64,000 bases of DNA from an uncultured Clostridium sp. GTDB lineage: Bacteria > Bacillota_I > Bacilli_A > RF39 > UBA660. The stretch is from the NCBI GenBank assembly GCA_902493795.1, contig CABUQZ010000003.1, positions 1-64,000 of the forward strand. The letters are read 5' to 3'. Made by a program: the position numbers and the translations under genes. Below the pieces are notes generated by a model. The model was given only the letters and a program-made list of their open reading frames with translations, was not told the DNA's origin and did not search any database. Every line of letters begins with the position of its first letter. Positions within the stretch are counted from its first letter, which is position 1. Below, piece after piece: positions 1 to 8,110 of this stretch.

Positions 1-2015
1 GATACTCCTACGTTTGATGTATACCAACTGTTATCTCCAACTGTACCTGAAAGAGAAATTGTACATACTGGTTTTGTTCCATCTTTTTTAAAGTTTTTGG
101 AACAGTTTGCTGTGTTTCCAGCATTATCTTTTATGTATCCTGTGTATGTTATATTTGATGTATCTGCTGTGTGAGTAAGACTTTTATTTCCGTCATATCC
201 ACCTATTCCATATTTTGCAACCCCACTTAAGTTATCTGTATGGGTTTCAAATGATACTCCTACATTTGACGTGTACCAACTATTATTTCCTATTGTTCCT
301 GAAAGACTAAGAGAACAAGCTGGCTTTGTCCCATCTTTTTTGAAAGCATTTGAACAAGTTGCTGTATTTCCAGCGTTATCTATTATATGTCCAGTGTATG
401 TTATACCTGCAGTGTCTATTGTATGAACAAGACTTTTGGCTCCACTATAACTTCCTATTCCATAGTCTGTTACTCCACTTAAATTATCTGTATGACTACT
501 AATTGATACAGTTACATTTGAAGTGTACCAATTATTATCACCAATTGTTCCTTCAAGAGATAAAATACAAGTTGGTGTTGTGCTATCTTTTTTGAAACTT
601 GTTTTACATATATAGAAGTTTCCTGCTTGATCTTCTACATAACCTCTATATTCAACCCCTTTAGTATCATCACTATGTAATATATTGTTATTTGAATTAT
701 TTCTATCTAAAACACTACTAGGTGGTGGTAAAGACATATTATTTATATTGCTTGTTCTTACTCCGCTTACTGCATTTCCAGAACCTGGAAGTGTATTAAT
801 AGATGATAAATCTTCATTTTTATCAAACGATATGGTAACTGGTGTAACATACCATCCATTTGCACCATCAGGATTTTCTTTATTTCTTTTTAAAGTACAT
901 GTGGGTTTTGTGTTATCTATTTTTATAGATATTGGATTAGTTATATGACTTATTTTTCCATTTGAATCAATTATTCTAAAACTTATTTCATCTTGATTCA
1001 TTTCTTTCCTTTCTGTTACTACACACGTTGCATCTTTATTCATACTTCCCAGCGTTCCTGGACATAAATCTTGCCATCTTCCATTTTTATTCCACTGATA
1101 TTTCTCTATTTTTACACCTGGTTCTGGTATTTCTATAATTTTTCCGTTTCCATCTTTTGGTGGAGTTAGAGTTATTGTTATTTCTTGTACCCATTGTCCT
1201 TCTGTATATGTACCTGTTACTATACTTGTTTCTCCATCTAAATTGTTTGCCATTATGTTTTTATAGTCTATTTTTACTGTTGGAGCATTATGCTCATAGA
1301 CAATTACTTTTGCTACTCTTTCTTCTTTATCTTCTCCATCTTGTGTTTCATGATAGTACTCATAATTTACTTCGTAGATTCCAACTTTATCAGGATTAAC
1401 TTTGTCTATGTCTTTTGGTAATACTGTTGGAATATCATCTATTCCTAGTCCACTTATCTCTCTTATTATATTTCCTTCATTATCTTTTTTTATTATAGAA
1501 ATAGGAATTTCTAATAAATCTCTTAGTTTGCTTCTTGGTGTTCCTTTATAGATATATAACGTTGGAAGTGTTCCTAATCCATAAGAAATTGTGCTTGGAT
1601 CAAACCACGAAGGGTCACATAGTGAATTACTTGTGTTATCATAGCTATCTTCTTTACACACCAAACAAGAGTGATATGTGTAATCATCTTTTCCTTCTTT
1701 TATTACTATTACGTAGCTATCATTTTGGCAATTTTTGCCATTATAATCTTTTATGTCACTAATAAAACTGTTTTTTTGAAGAACATCTATTGTTACTTTC
1801 TGTGCTGTAAAAATTGAACCAGGTCTAAATCGTCTGTTGTCATTAAAAAATTCTTTTCCAGATTCAGCCAAAGTTCTTTCTAAATTAGTATAATAATCAT
1901 CTCTAAACTCTTTTAGGTTACTTGTAAAGACATTAAAGGCGATAATTGCTAAAATACCGATGACTATTACTACACCGATTATTTCAATCAGTGTAAAACC
2001 CTTTTCTTCACTCAT
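1..2015 (-). CDS. Prepilin-like surface protein with Ig-like repeats (partial, C-terminus off the left edge)
   Basis: The reading frame is open from an ATG at 2015 to the window edge, about 671 codons. AGGAG lies six bases before the ATG. The N-terminus, MSEEKGFTLIEIIGVV, is a type IV prepilin cleavage/methylation motif (cut after the Gly, Glu at +5) followed by one hydrophobic helix, so the protein is probably membrane-anchored or exported. After a non-repetitive part come Ig-like (big_3-type) modules. The last three seen, below base ~600, are near copies of 84 residues (252-base period) with the recurring words DNAGNTA, GYI/GHI and NNSWYTSNV. Two unpaired cysteines recur in each unit. A terminator at 2065-2099 separates it from the upstream gene. 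No pilus assembly genes are visible, so the pilin-like motif may only serve export or anchoring. Its function is unknown. Confidence 0.85.
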   Translation of the reverse strand, partial: MSEEKGFTLIEIIGVVIVIGILAIIAFNVFTSNLKEFRDDYYTNLERTLAESGKEFFNDNRRFRPGSIFTAQKVTIDVLQKNSFISDIKDYNGKNCQNDSYVIVIKEGKDDYTYHSCLVCKEDSYDNTSNSLCDPSWFDPSTISYGLGTLPTLYIYKGTPRSKLRDLLEIPISIIKKDNEGNIIREISGLGIDDIPTVLPKDIDKVNPDKVGIYEVNYEYYHETQDGEDKEERVAKVIVYEHNAPTVKIDYKNIMANNLDGETSIVTGTYTEGQWVQEITITLTPPKDGNGKIIEIPEPGVKIEKYQWNKNGRWQDLCPGTLGSMNKDATCVVTERKEMNQDEISFRIIDSNGKISHITNPISIKIDNTKPTCTLKRNKENPDGANGWYVTPVTISFDKNEDLSSINTLPGSGNAVSGVRTSNINNMSLPPPSSVLDRNNSNNNILHSDDTKGVEYRGYVEDQAGNFYICKTSFKKDSTTPTCILSLEGTIGDNNWYTSNVTVSISSHTDNLSGVTDYGIGSYSGAKSLVHTIDTAGITYTGHIIDNAGNTATCSNAFKKDGTKPACSLSLSGTIGNNSWYTSNVGVSFETHTDNLSGVAKYGIGGYDGNKSLTHTADTSNITYTGYIKDNAGNTANCSKNFKKDGTKPVCTISLSGTVGDNSWYTSNVGV

Positions 2016-2064
2016 ATTATCTCCTATTGTATGGAGTGTAACATCTTATAGTAAAAATGCATAT

Positions 2065-2099
2065 AAAAAAAGAGAAATTTACATAATTTCTCTTTTTTT
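2065..2099 (-). terminator. Rho-independent terminator after the DsbD-like gene
   Basis: Arms at 2072-2079 and 2085-2092 pair perfectly (8 bp, 5-base loop). A-run 2065-2071 on the plus strand becomes the T-run on the minus strand. It lies between the stop at 2128 and the next gene start at 2015. Confidence 0.8.
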
Positions 2100-2127
2100 C
2101 TCCATTATCTTACATCATTTTCCATTT

Positions 2128-3327
2128 TTAAAAATTTAACATTAACCATTCTGGTTTAAAAATCAATAATAATCCTACTATTAGCATTATCAATCCACTT
2201 ATAACTTTAGAATATTTTCCATATTTGGCACTGCTAGTGCTTAGTTCTAGAGTTGCTACTGCTACTACAAAGACAATTAAGTCATCTATCATATAAAAGA
2301 TTGTATATATAATTAGATATATTACTCTTGCTATACCACCAACATTATTTACAGCAAGTATTTCAGCAAATGTTGCTGGGAAAACGCTTGAACAGGCTAG
2401 TTCTACTGCATTTACAGAAATAGCAAGTATTACTACTCCAATTAATGCAATAAAAATATTTTTTTCTCTTGTAAACTTTTTAATTCTTGTAAATATTTTC
2501 TTTCTTTTTGTTTCATCTACTACAACGCATCCAACTTCTTTTTTTCTATCTCTTATAAATTTATAAATATTAAATGCTCCAATTGTAATTGCTACTACAC
2601 CTATTATCCTTCTTATTATTCTTGTCGATAAAAACGATAGTATACTAGTTATTCCAAGCATAAAAAGAAAATACATAAAAGCTGATACAAATAAGAAAGT
2701 ACAACCTAGAATTAACATTTTCTTTTTGTCTTTCATTCCAAGCAACATATTAATTAAAAACAGTAGAATCCACATAGCACATGGATTAAAACCATCAACT
2801 AATCCTAGTACAATTGCAACAAGTCCGATAGATACATCTTTTTTATCAATTTCTCCAAGTAATGGAATATCTTCTTTATATTTATTAACTAGACTTTCTT
2901 CTTCTGTAATAATATCTAAATATCTTTTTATGCGGATTTCTATTTTTTCTCCAGTTGAATCATCATATCCTTGAAATACATCATTTCCAATTACTGTAAA
3001 AGGTACACCATTATTTACACTAACTCCCATTTTTTCTTTGGCTTTTAACATTAATTTATAATTTTTATCGTTATGGCCTGTTTCAAAAGAATATAAATTA
3101 TATTTTCCTTTATATCTTTCATCTAAGAGATTTAAAAATTCTTCTTCTTTAGCACAGTGAGGACATCCCTTTGCATAGAAGAAATATATATTTACTTTTT
3201 CTTCATCTTTTGGAACACTTAGTGTTTCGTTCAAATGATCTTCGTAGCTACTTGATAAGGCACTAACACTAAATGGTAGAAAAAAAAGAAAAGAAATTAA
3301 TAGTATTATTATTTTATTTTTCTTCAT
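2128..3327 (-). CDS. Thioredoxin-fold / DsbD-CcdA-like thiol transporter membrane protein
   Basis: This 399-residue protein begins with a signal sequence (about 1-23). A thioredoxin-like extracytoplasmic domain follows, with a CPHC active site at Cys55/Cys58 and a cis-proline-like VPFTV. From about residue 165 there are six or more membrane helices with an NPC motif (DGFNPCAMW) and a second conserved cysteine in VELACSSVFP. This is the CcdA/DsbD pattern, in which two membrane cysteines pass electrons across the membrane to an external thioredoxin domain. The inferred role is reduction of extracytoplasmic disulfides. I chose ATG 3327 over the in-frame GTG at 3336 because AGGTGA sits five bases before it. 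It overlaps the upstream thioredoxin gene by 14 bases, which suggests coupling and a shared redox route. Confidence 0.8.
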   Translation of the reverse strand: MKKNKIIILLISFLFFLPFSVSALSSSYEDHLNETLSVPKDEEKVNIYFFYAKGCPHCAKEEEFLNLLDERYKGKYNLYSFETGHNDKNYKLMLKAKEKMGVSVNNGVPFTVIGNDVFQGYDDSTGEKIEIRIKRYLDIITEEESLVNKYKEDIPLLGEIDKKDVSIGLVAIVLGLVDGFNPCAMWILLFLINMLLGMKDKKKMLILGCTFLFVSAFMYFLFMLGITSILSFLSTRIIRRIIGVVAITIGAFNIYKFIRDRKKEVGCVVVDETKRKKIFTRIKKFTREKNIFIALIGVVILAISVNAVELACSSVFPATFAEILAVNNVGGIARVIYLIIYTIFYMIDDLIVFVVAVATLELSTSSAKYGKYSKVISGLIMLIVGLLLIFKPEWLMLNF

Positions 3328-3586
3328 TATATTCACCTATTATCTTTTCTATTTCATTTTGCTTTTTTTCACCAATTACTCTTGTTAATTCTTTTCCATC
3401 GTTATTAAAGATTATAATTTCTGGTAAAATGTTTCCTATATTTAGGTCTTTTACTTCATCCTCATCCATATCTAGGTCTAAATCTACAAACTCTATATTT
3501 AAAAATTCTTTTTTTATCTCTTTCCAAAATTTGTTAGTTATTATACACGCTGGACACCACATTGCCCCAACTTTTACTACTTTCAT
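3314..3586 (-). CDS. Small thioredoxin-family protein
   Basis: A 90-residue single-domain thioredoxin. The active site WCPAC is at about residues 10-14, near the N-terminus. The beta strand FVDLDLD and the PEIIIF segment with its cis-proline-type position follow. There is no signal peptide, so it should be cytoplasmic. GGGAG lies seven bases before the ATG. It sits 10 bases after the cysteine desulfurase gene and overlaps the DsbD-like gene. The obvious inference is that it supplies electrons to that membrane transporter. Single-domain thioredoxins are usually about 105 residues, so this one is short at the N-terminus. Confidence 0.8.
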   Translation of the reverse strand: MKVVKVGAMWCPACIITNKFWKEIKKEFLNIEFVDLDLDMDEDEVKDLNIGNILPEIIIFNNDGKELTRVIGEKKQNEIEKIIGEYNEEK

Positions 3587-3596
3587 TTATTTCTCC

Positions 3597-4721
3597 CTAT
3601 TTAGTTAGTCTTTCATAACATTTTTCAAAACATCTTATAAATTCCTCGATTTCACTTTTAGTTGTTGTGTATGAAATACTTATTCTTATACTAGATTTTG
3701 CTCTTTCTTCATCATTTGTTAGTGCAAATACTGCTTTAGACATTTCTCCACCTTTTGCACATGCAGTTTGAGTTGAAATATAAATATCATATTCTTCTAG
3801 TGCATGTTGCATTGTTTCTGGTTTACATCCAATCACACTTATATTTAATATTTGAGGAATTGAATACTCATTGCTATTTATTTTTACTTTTTCAAATTTA
3901 GATAAATTAATTTTAAGATAGTTATTTAATTCTTTAATCTTGGCAATTTTTTGATCTAGATCTTCTGTTGCAAGGCGAAGCGCTTTAGCTATTGACACAA
4001 TAAGTGGTAGCTGTGGAGTACCACTTCTATATATTGTTGTACTTTTACCACCATGAATTAATGGTTCTATTTGAATATTCTCTTTTTTTATTAGACATCC
4101 TATTCCTTTGATACCAAATATCTTATGAGCTGAAAAAGATGCTAAATCAACGTTTTCTAAATCTATTTTTTCTTTTCCTATACTTTGTGTCATATCAACA
4201 TGAAAGAAACATTTAGGATACTCTTTTATGATTTTTCCTATTTCTTCAATTGGTTGTCTTATACCTATCTCACTATTAACACTACAGATTGTTACTAAAA
4301 TCGTGTCATCCCTTAACAAACTTTTTAACGAGTCAAGTTTTACTCTTCCATATTCATCTGTTTCAACAAAATCAATATCAAAATCTTGATACTTTTCAAG
4401 ATATGATAAGGGTCCATAAATTGAAGAATGTTCAAATCTTGTTGTTATAATATGTTTACCACGATTTTTATATTTATCAGCTATTCCTTTTATTGCTGTG
4501 TTATTAGATTCACTTGATCCACTTGTATATATTATTTCATTTGGTTTAACTTTTAGAATGTTAGCGATTTGTTCAGTTGATGCCATTTCTAGTCTTTTTG
4601 CTTCTGTTCCTAGTTTGTGTAATGAGTTAGAGTTAGCAAAAAAAGTCTTAGATGCTTTATTAAAAGAATCTAAAACTTCGTCACTTGTTGGTGTTGTTGC
4701 TGAATAATCTAAATATATCAT
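3597..4721 (-). CDS. Cysteine desulfurase (NifS/IscS family)
   Basis: A 374-residue PLP enzyme of aminotransferase class V. It releases sulfur from L-cysteine as an enzyme persulfide for Fe-S clusters or tRNA thiolation. Visible marks are the N-terminal YLDYSATTP, the SGSSESNN phosphate-binding loop, the PLP lysine in SAHKIFG (about residue 197) and the mobile catalytic cysteine in TQTACAKGG (about 318). The loop around the cysteine differs from the IscS type (SACTS), so this may be a NifS-like or tRNA-thiolation-dedicated enzyme. No scaffold (IscU) or ThiI gene is next to it. It is followed after 10 bases by a thioredoxin, which could reduce persulfide or disulfide products. GGAG lies seven bases before the ATG. 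Confidence 0.9.
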   Translation of the reverse strand: MIYLDYSATTPTSDEVLDSFNKASKTFFANSNSLHKLGTEAKRLEMASTEQIANILKVKPNEIIYTSGSSESNNTAIKGIADKYKNRGKHIITTRFEHSSIYGPLSYLEKYQDFDIDFVETDEYGRVKLDSLKSLLRDDTILVTICSVNSEIGIRQPIEEIGKIIKEYPKCFFHVDMTQSIGKEKIDLENVDLASFSAHKIFGIKGIGCLIKKENIQIEPLIHGGKSTTIYRSGTPQLPLIVSIAKALRLATEDLDQKIAKIKELNNYLKINLSKFEKVKINSNEYSIPQILNISVIGCKPETMQHALEEYDIYISTQTACAKGGEMSKAVFALTNDEERAKSSIRISISYTTTKSEIEEFIRCFEKCYERLTK

Positions 4722-4752
4722 AAAATTCTCCTATTAATTATTAGCTATCAAC

Positions 4753-5181
4753 TTATTTTTGTACTTGACAGCTAAAAGCCTTACATTCTTCAGGAATTAC
4801 TATTGTATCTTTAACACCATCTAAGTTAAGAATAGCTCTTGTTATTGTAGGTACAAAAAACAATAATATTGTAGCAATTGCTCTTGATATTACTTTGCTT
4901 TGTGCTTTTTTTAAGGCATCACTATCTTGAGAAATTACAGCTTTTCCAAAATCAAGTGCTACAAAAACAATTAATAAAATAGGAGCGAAAATTCTAAAAT
5001 AATTTAGTATTTCTTGAATCATATCTAAAGCATCTTGAGTAATCCATCCCCCACATACTGCTTCATCACCAGCTAAAAAAATATCAGTTGGGAAATTTCC
5101 TACTTCTAATGCGTTTACTTCTAAATTTGTAACAAAAAACAAACTCAATGTAATCATTGATAATATTAATACTTTTTTCAT
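4753..5181 (-). CDS. TrbC/VirB2-like small membrane protein (type IV secretion pilin-like)
   Basis: A 142-residue protein with a signal sequence (about 1-25) and two long hydrophobic segments in the C-terminal half (FRIFAPILLIVFVALDFG and ISRAIATILLFFVPTI), separated by a short polar loop. This is the layout of VirB2/TrbC pilins. Four cysteines are present, two near the C-terminus. GAGGT lies before the ATG at 5181, which I prefer to the upstream in-frame ATG at 5193. It precedes the cysteine desulfurase gene by 31 bases and has an extended -10 promoter. The VirD4-like gene at the far right of the window suggests that this genome has a dispersed type IV secretion-like apparatus. Family assignment is by architecture only. 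Confidence 0.6.
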   Translation of the reverse strand: MKKVLILSMITLSLFFVTNLEVNALEVGNFPTDIFLAGDEAVCGGWITQDALDMIQEILNYFRIFAPILLIVFVALDFGKAVISQDSDALKKAQSKVISRAIATILLFFVPTITRAILNLDGVKDTIVIPEECKAFSCQVQK

Positions 5182-5201
5182 ATTTAACCTCATACGTTTT
5201 T

Positions 5202-5210
5202 ATTATAACA
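5202..5210 (-). promoter_or_regulatory. Extended -10 promoter (TGTTATAAT)
   Basis: The minus strand reads TGTTATAAT 20 bases upstream of the pilin-like ATG. The -35 is poor, which is usual for extended -10 promoters. It may drive 5181 down to 2128. Confidence 0.5.
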
Positions 5211-5242
5211 TTATGACTATTAAAAAGAAAGCTTCAATTGTC

Positions 5243-5271
5243 AAAAAAAAACATTGCCTATTAAGCAATGT
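5243..5271 (-). terminator. Terminator of the tRNA cluster
   Basis: ACATTGC and GCAATGT pair (7 bp, 7-base loop) at 5251-5271, followed on the minus strand by an eight-T run. It lies just downstream of tRNA-Glu. Confidence 0.85.
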
Positions 5272-5282
5272 ATTTAACAAAA

Positions 5283-5359
5283 TGGTGACCAGTATGGAAT
5301 TCGAATCCATGAATGCCGCCGTGAAAGGGCGGTGTGTTAAGCCACTTCACCAACTGGCC
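5283..5359 (-). tRNA. tRNA-Glu (anticodon TTC)
   Basis: A 77-base cloverleaf with acceptor arms GGCCAGT/ACTGGTC, anticodon stem CCGCC/GGCGG enclosing CTTTCAC, a T-arm with TTCGAAT, and an encoded CCA end. It is the last of three tRNAs in one transcript. Confidence 0.95.
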
Positions 5360-5367
5360 AAAAAAAA

Positions 5368-5444
5368 TGGCGCCCCAACTAGGACTTGAACCTAGGACCC
5401 CTTGATTAACAGTCAAGTGCTCTAACCAACTGAGCTATTGAGGC
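5368..5444 (-). tRNA. tRNA-Asn (anticodon GTT)
   Basis: A 77-base cloverleaf. The acceptor GCCTCAA pairs with TTGGGGC. The anticodon loop CTGTTAA lies in a CTTGA/TCAAG stem. The T-loop is TTCAAGT and CCA is encoded. Confidence 0.95.
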
Positions 5445-5450
5445 AAAATC

Positions 5451-5527
<77 letters not shown>

Positions 5528-5599
5528 ACTAATTCAATTTTTCAGCTTCTCAATTTTTGATTTTTGATTTTTCAACTCATCAATCAGCCGTACTTCTAA

Positions 5600-5628
5600 A
5601 GTATATAATAAGTTGTTTTATTTTGCAA
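5600..5628 (-). promoter_or_regulatory. Promoter of the tRNA cluster
   Basis: On the minus strand, TTGCAA (5623-5628) and TATACT (5600-5605) are separated by exactly 17 bases, about 70 bases upstream of tRNA-Ile. No other gene lies between. Confidence 0.75.
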
Positions 5629-5674
5629 GTTTTTTTTAACATTTTTTTGATTTTTTTTTGGATTTTTTTATTAT

Positions 5675-6424
5675 TTACTCGGAATTATCCACATTTATAT
5701 CAAAATCATCGACAAGTCCAAAGTTATAGTACTCTAAAACTACTAGTGCCTTTTTGTTTTCACCAGTATAATCTCCTATTAAATTTGACATATCAAGATG
5801 GACTTCTGTTATTTTATTATTCTTCATAACTAATTCTAAGGTGTTAATATCATCTTTGTTATTAATTTTTACGTGGTTACTCATTAATTTATTTAAATTT
5901 TCATTTGTTATTTCATAGATTCCATCTTTTGGTGTTGCATTTTTAATAACTTTTTTTAAAAATGTTGTCGTAAACATATTAAATGATGCACTAGGAGAAT
6001 TACCATTTCCAACTTCAGAAATATTATCTTCTGTTCCAATATACTCTATAGGATTATTTTCATTTTCTTTCAATTTAAAATTAATTTTTTTATTATATCT
6101 TTTTCCTTCCATAAGAGAAATATCATTTCCAAATGTCATTGTATATTTAAATTCATAATTATTTCCATCAATAAATGAAAACATTTCATTTAACTCAGCA
6201 TCTATTTTGTTTTCTTCGACAATTGGTTTATCATTTTTTGGACTATTATTATTATTTTCTTTATTGGAATTTTTAGGATTTACTCTTACCATTATAATTA
6301 GTCCTATTATTAAAATTAAATAAGCAAATAAAATTATTCGTGATTTTGTCTGTTTGTCAGTCATCATTTTTGAAAAATCAAAATTTTTTTTGTTTCCATT
6401 ACTATCATAATCATTATAATTCAT
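5675..6424 (-). CDS. Single-pass membrane protein of unknown function
   Basis: A 249-residue protein. The N-terminal 28 residues are polar and cytoplasmic-looking. One membrane helix follows (about 29-48, ILFAYLILIIGLIIMV), then an Asn/Lys-rich linker (NKENNNNSPKN) and an extracytoplasmic domain of about 170 residues with alternating beta-like segments. No family is recognised. It starts four bases after the fmt stop and is probably cotranscribed with it. The A/T-rich tail downstream (5630-5674) shows no strong terminator stem. Confidence 0.7.
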   Translation of the reverse strand: MNYNDYDSNGNKKNFDFSKMMTDKQTKSRIILFAYLILIIGLIIMVRVNPKNSNKENNNNSPKNDKPIVEENKIDAELNEMFSFIDGNNYEFKYTMTFGNDISLMEGKRYNKKINFKLKENENNPIEYIGTEDNISEVGNGNSPSASFNMFTTTFLKKVIKNATPKDGIYEITNENLNKLMSNHVKINNKDDINTLELVMKNNKITEVHLDMSNLIGDYTGENKKALVVLEYYNFGLVDDFDINVDNSE

Positions 6425-6428
6425 TTTG

Positions 6429-7370
6429 TTACTCTTTTCTAAATTGCTTATTTAGTAATGCTTCTTTTTTTACGCCATTTAAGTATTCTTTAACAGTCAT
6501 TTTCTTTTTTCCTTCTGGTTGTATTTCTAAAACTTTTATAGCGTCGACATTTGTTTTTACTATAAATGAATCTTTTTCTACTTCTATAATTGTTCCGGGT
6601 TCTATTTCTTTACTACATTTTACAACATCACATTTTAATATTTTCATTCTTTTTCCATCAAGGATAGAGTATGCTCCAGGAGTTGGACTTAAGGCTCTTA
6701 TTTTGTTGAAAACATTTTCTCCTATATCATTAAAATCTAGAACTTCATCTTCTTTTTTTATTATCTTAGCAAATGTTACTTTTTCTTCATCTTGTTTAAT
6801 TCTTTCATTAGTGTTATCTAAAATACTAGGAAGCGTTCTTATAAGTAAATTTGCCCCTAACTCGCTTAATTTTTTCTCTAATGTTTCGATATTATCATCA
6901 CGTTCTATTTTTAGTGATTCTTCTTTAATAATATCTCCATCATCCATTCCTTCTGCCATATACATAATTGTTATTCCTGTTTCTTCATCACCATTCATTA
7001 TTGCATGATGAATTGGAGCTCCTCCTCTATATTTAGGAAGTAATGATGCATGAACATTTATACATTTATATTTAGGATAATCTAAAATCTCTTTAGGTAT
7101 TATTTGCCCATAAGCACATGTTACGATTATATCTGGGTTCATATTTAAAACACAATCGAATTCTTTTCTTATTTTTACTGGTTGCACAACAGGAATATTA
7201 TATTGAAGTGCTAGCTTTTTTACATCAGAAAACTCTATTTCTTTATGACGACCTACTTCTTTATCTGGTTGTGTAACTACTCCTACTACATTGCAATTAT
7301 CTATTAAAACTTGTAATATAGGTACACTAAATTTTGGAGTCCCCATAAAAACTACTTTTAAATCTTTCAT
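6429..7370 (-). CDS. fmt: Methionyl-tRNA formyltransferase
   Basis: A 313-residue enzyme that formylates initiator Met-tRNA using 10-formyl-tetrahydrofolate. Visible marks are KVVFMGTPKFSVP at the N-terminus, the CVNVHASLLP-type motif (here INVHASLLPKYRGGAPI, with the catalytic Asn and His), the ITIMYMAEGMDDGDI segment, and a C-terminal tRNA-binding domain starting at about 205. I chose ATG 7370 (MKDLKVV) because GGTGA precedes it by five bases; in-frame ATG 7376 and TTG 7382 lack a ribosome site. A promoter at 7387-7415 leaves a leader of only about ten bases. The membrane-protein gene follows in the same transcript. No def gene is adjacent. Confidence 0.95.
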   Translation of the reverse strand: MKDLKVVFMGTPKFSVPILQVLIDNCNVVGVVTQPDKEVGRHKEIEFSDVKKLALQYNIPVVQPVKIRKEFDCVLNMNPDIIVTCAYGQIIPKEILDYPKYKCINVHASLLPKYRGGAPIHHAIMNGDEETGITIMYMAEGMDDGDIIKEESLKIERDDNIETLEKKLSELGANLLIRTLPSILDNTNERIKQDEEKVTFAKIIKKEDEVLDFNDIGENVFNKIRALSPTPGAYSILDGKRMKILKCDVVKCSKEIEPGTIIEVEKDSFIVKTNVDAIKVLEIQPEGKKKMTVKEYLNGVKKEALLNKQFRKE

Positions 7371-7386
7371 TTTCATCACCAATTAA

Positions 7387-7415
7387 ATTATATAATTTAA
7401 TCATTTGAAAAGCAA
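7387..7415 (-). promoter_or_regulatory. Promoter of fmt
   Basis: TTGCTT (7410-7415) and TATAAT (7387-7392) on the minus strand, spacer 17. It lies directly downstream of the cyclophilin terminator. Confidence 0.65.
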
Positions 7416-7416
7416 A

Positions 7417-7458
7417 TAAAAAGACTATTTAACCTCTTATATAAGAAGTTAAATAGTC
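7417..7458 (-). terminator. Terminator of the cyclophilin gene
   Basis: Eleven-base perfect arms at 7423-7433 and 7448-7458, with additional pairing inside the loop, then TTTTTATTT on the minus strand. It starts one base after the stop codon. Confidence 0.85.
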
Positions 7459-7459
7459 G

Positions 7460-8080
7460 TTATTCTACCATATATATTCTTTTGATAACTGGTTGATTTT
7501 CAGGTAATACTGTTCCATTATTATCTTCTACTACTGCGTCTTTACAAATTTTATCAACTATTTCTATTCCACTTGTCACTTTCCCAAATGCTGCATATTT
7601 TCCATCAAGGAATATTGAATCTTCATCAACTATAAAGAACTGACTACTTGCAGAATTAGGATCATCTGCTCTTGCCATAGAGATAACTCCCTTTGTATGA
7701 GATAGCGGATTATCATATCCATTTTCTTTAAATTCACCTTTTATTGTTTTAGCAAGACTTTCTTTTTCTGTTCCCCAGGCATTTCCACCTTGCATCATAA
7801 AGCCATCCATTATTCTATGAAAAGTTAATCCATCATAAAATTTCTTGTTTACAAGTGAAATAAAATTATCTACAGTTACTGGAGCAAGATTTGGATACAA
7901 TTCTAATGAAATTGTTCCATATTTTTCTATTTCAATGTTTACCTTTTTTGGGTTAGCATAAACATCTACTTTAGATGAACCACCATCTTCTACTTTTTTT
8001 TCTTCTTTTTTACCACAAGAAGTCATAGATAGTAAAACAAATAAACTCATTAATACAATAAATATTTTTCTTTTCTTCAT
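7460..8080 (-). CDS. Peptidyl-prolyl cis-trans isomerase, cyclophilin type, lipoprotein
   Basis: A 206-residue protein. The first 22 residues are a lipoprotein signal ending at Cys22 (SMTSC), so it is predicted to be anchored on the outer face of the membrane. Residues from about 47 are a compact bacterial cyclophilin: FHRIMDGFMMQGG (catalytic Arg and Gln), a SQFFIV motif and KYAAFGKVTSG. It should assist folding of exported proteins by proline isomerisation. GGAG lies before the ATG. It has its own strong terminator. The gene order with fmt downstream does not suggest a functional link. Confidence 0.9.
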   Translation of the reverse strand: MKKRKIFIVLMSLFVLLSMTSCGKKEEKKVEDGGSSKVDVYANPKKVNIEIEKYGTISLELYPNLAPVTVDNFISLVNKKFYDGLTFHRIMDGFMMQGGNAWGTEKESLAKTIKGEFKENGYDNPLSHTKGVISMARADDPNSASSQFFIVDEDSIFLDGKYAAFGKVTSGIEIVDKICKDAVVEDNNGTVLPENQPVIKRIYMVE

Positions 8081-8110
8081 ATTATCTCCTAAAATATATT
8101 TTTTTATTAA

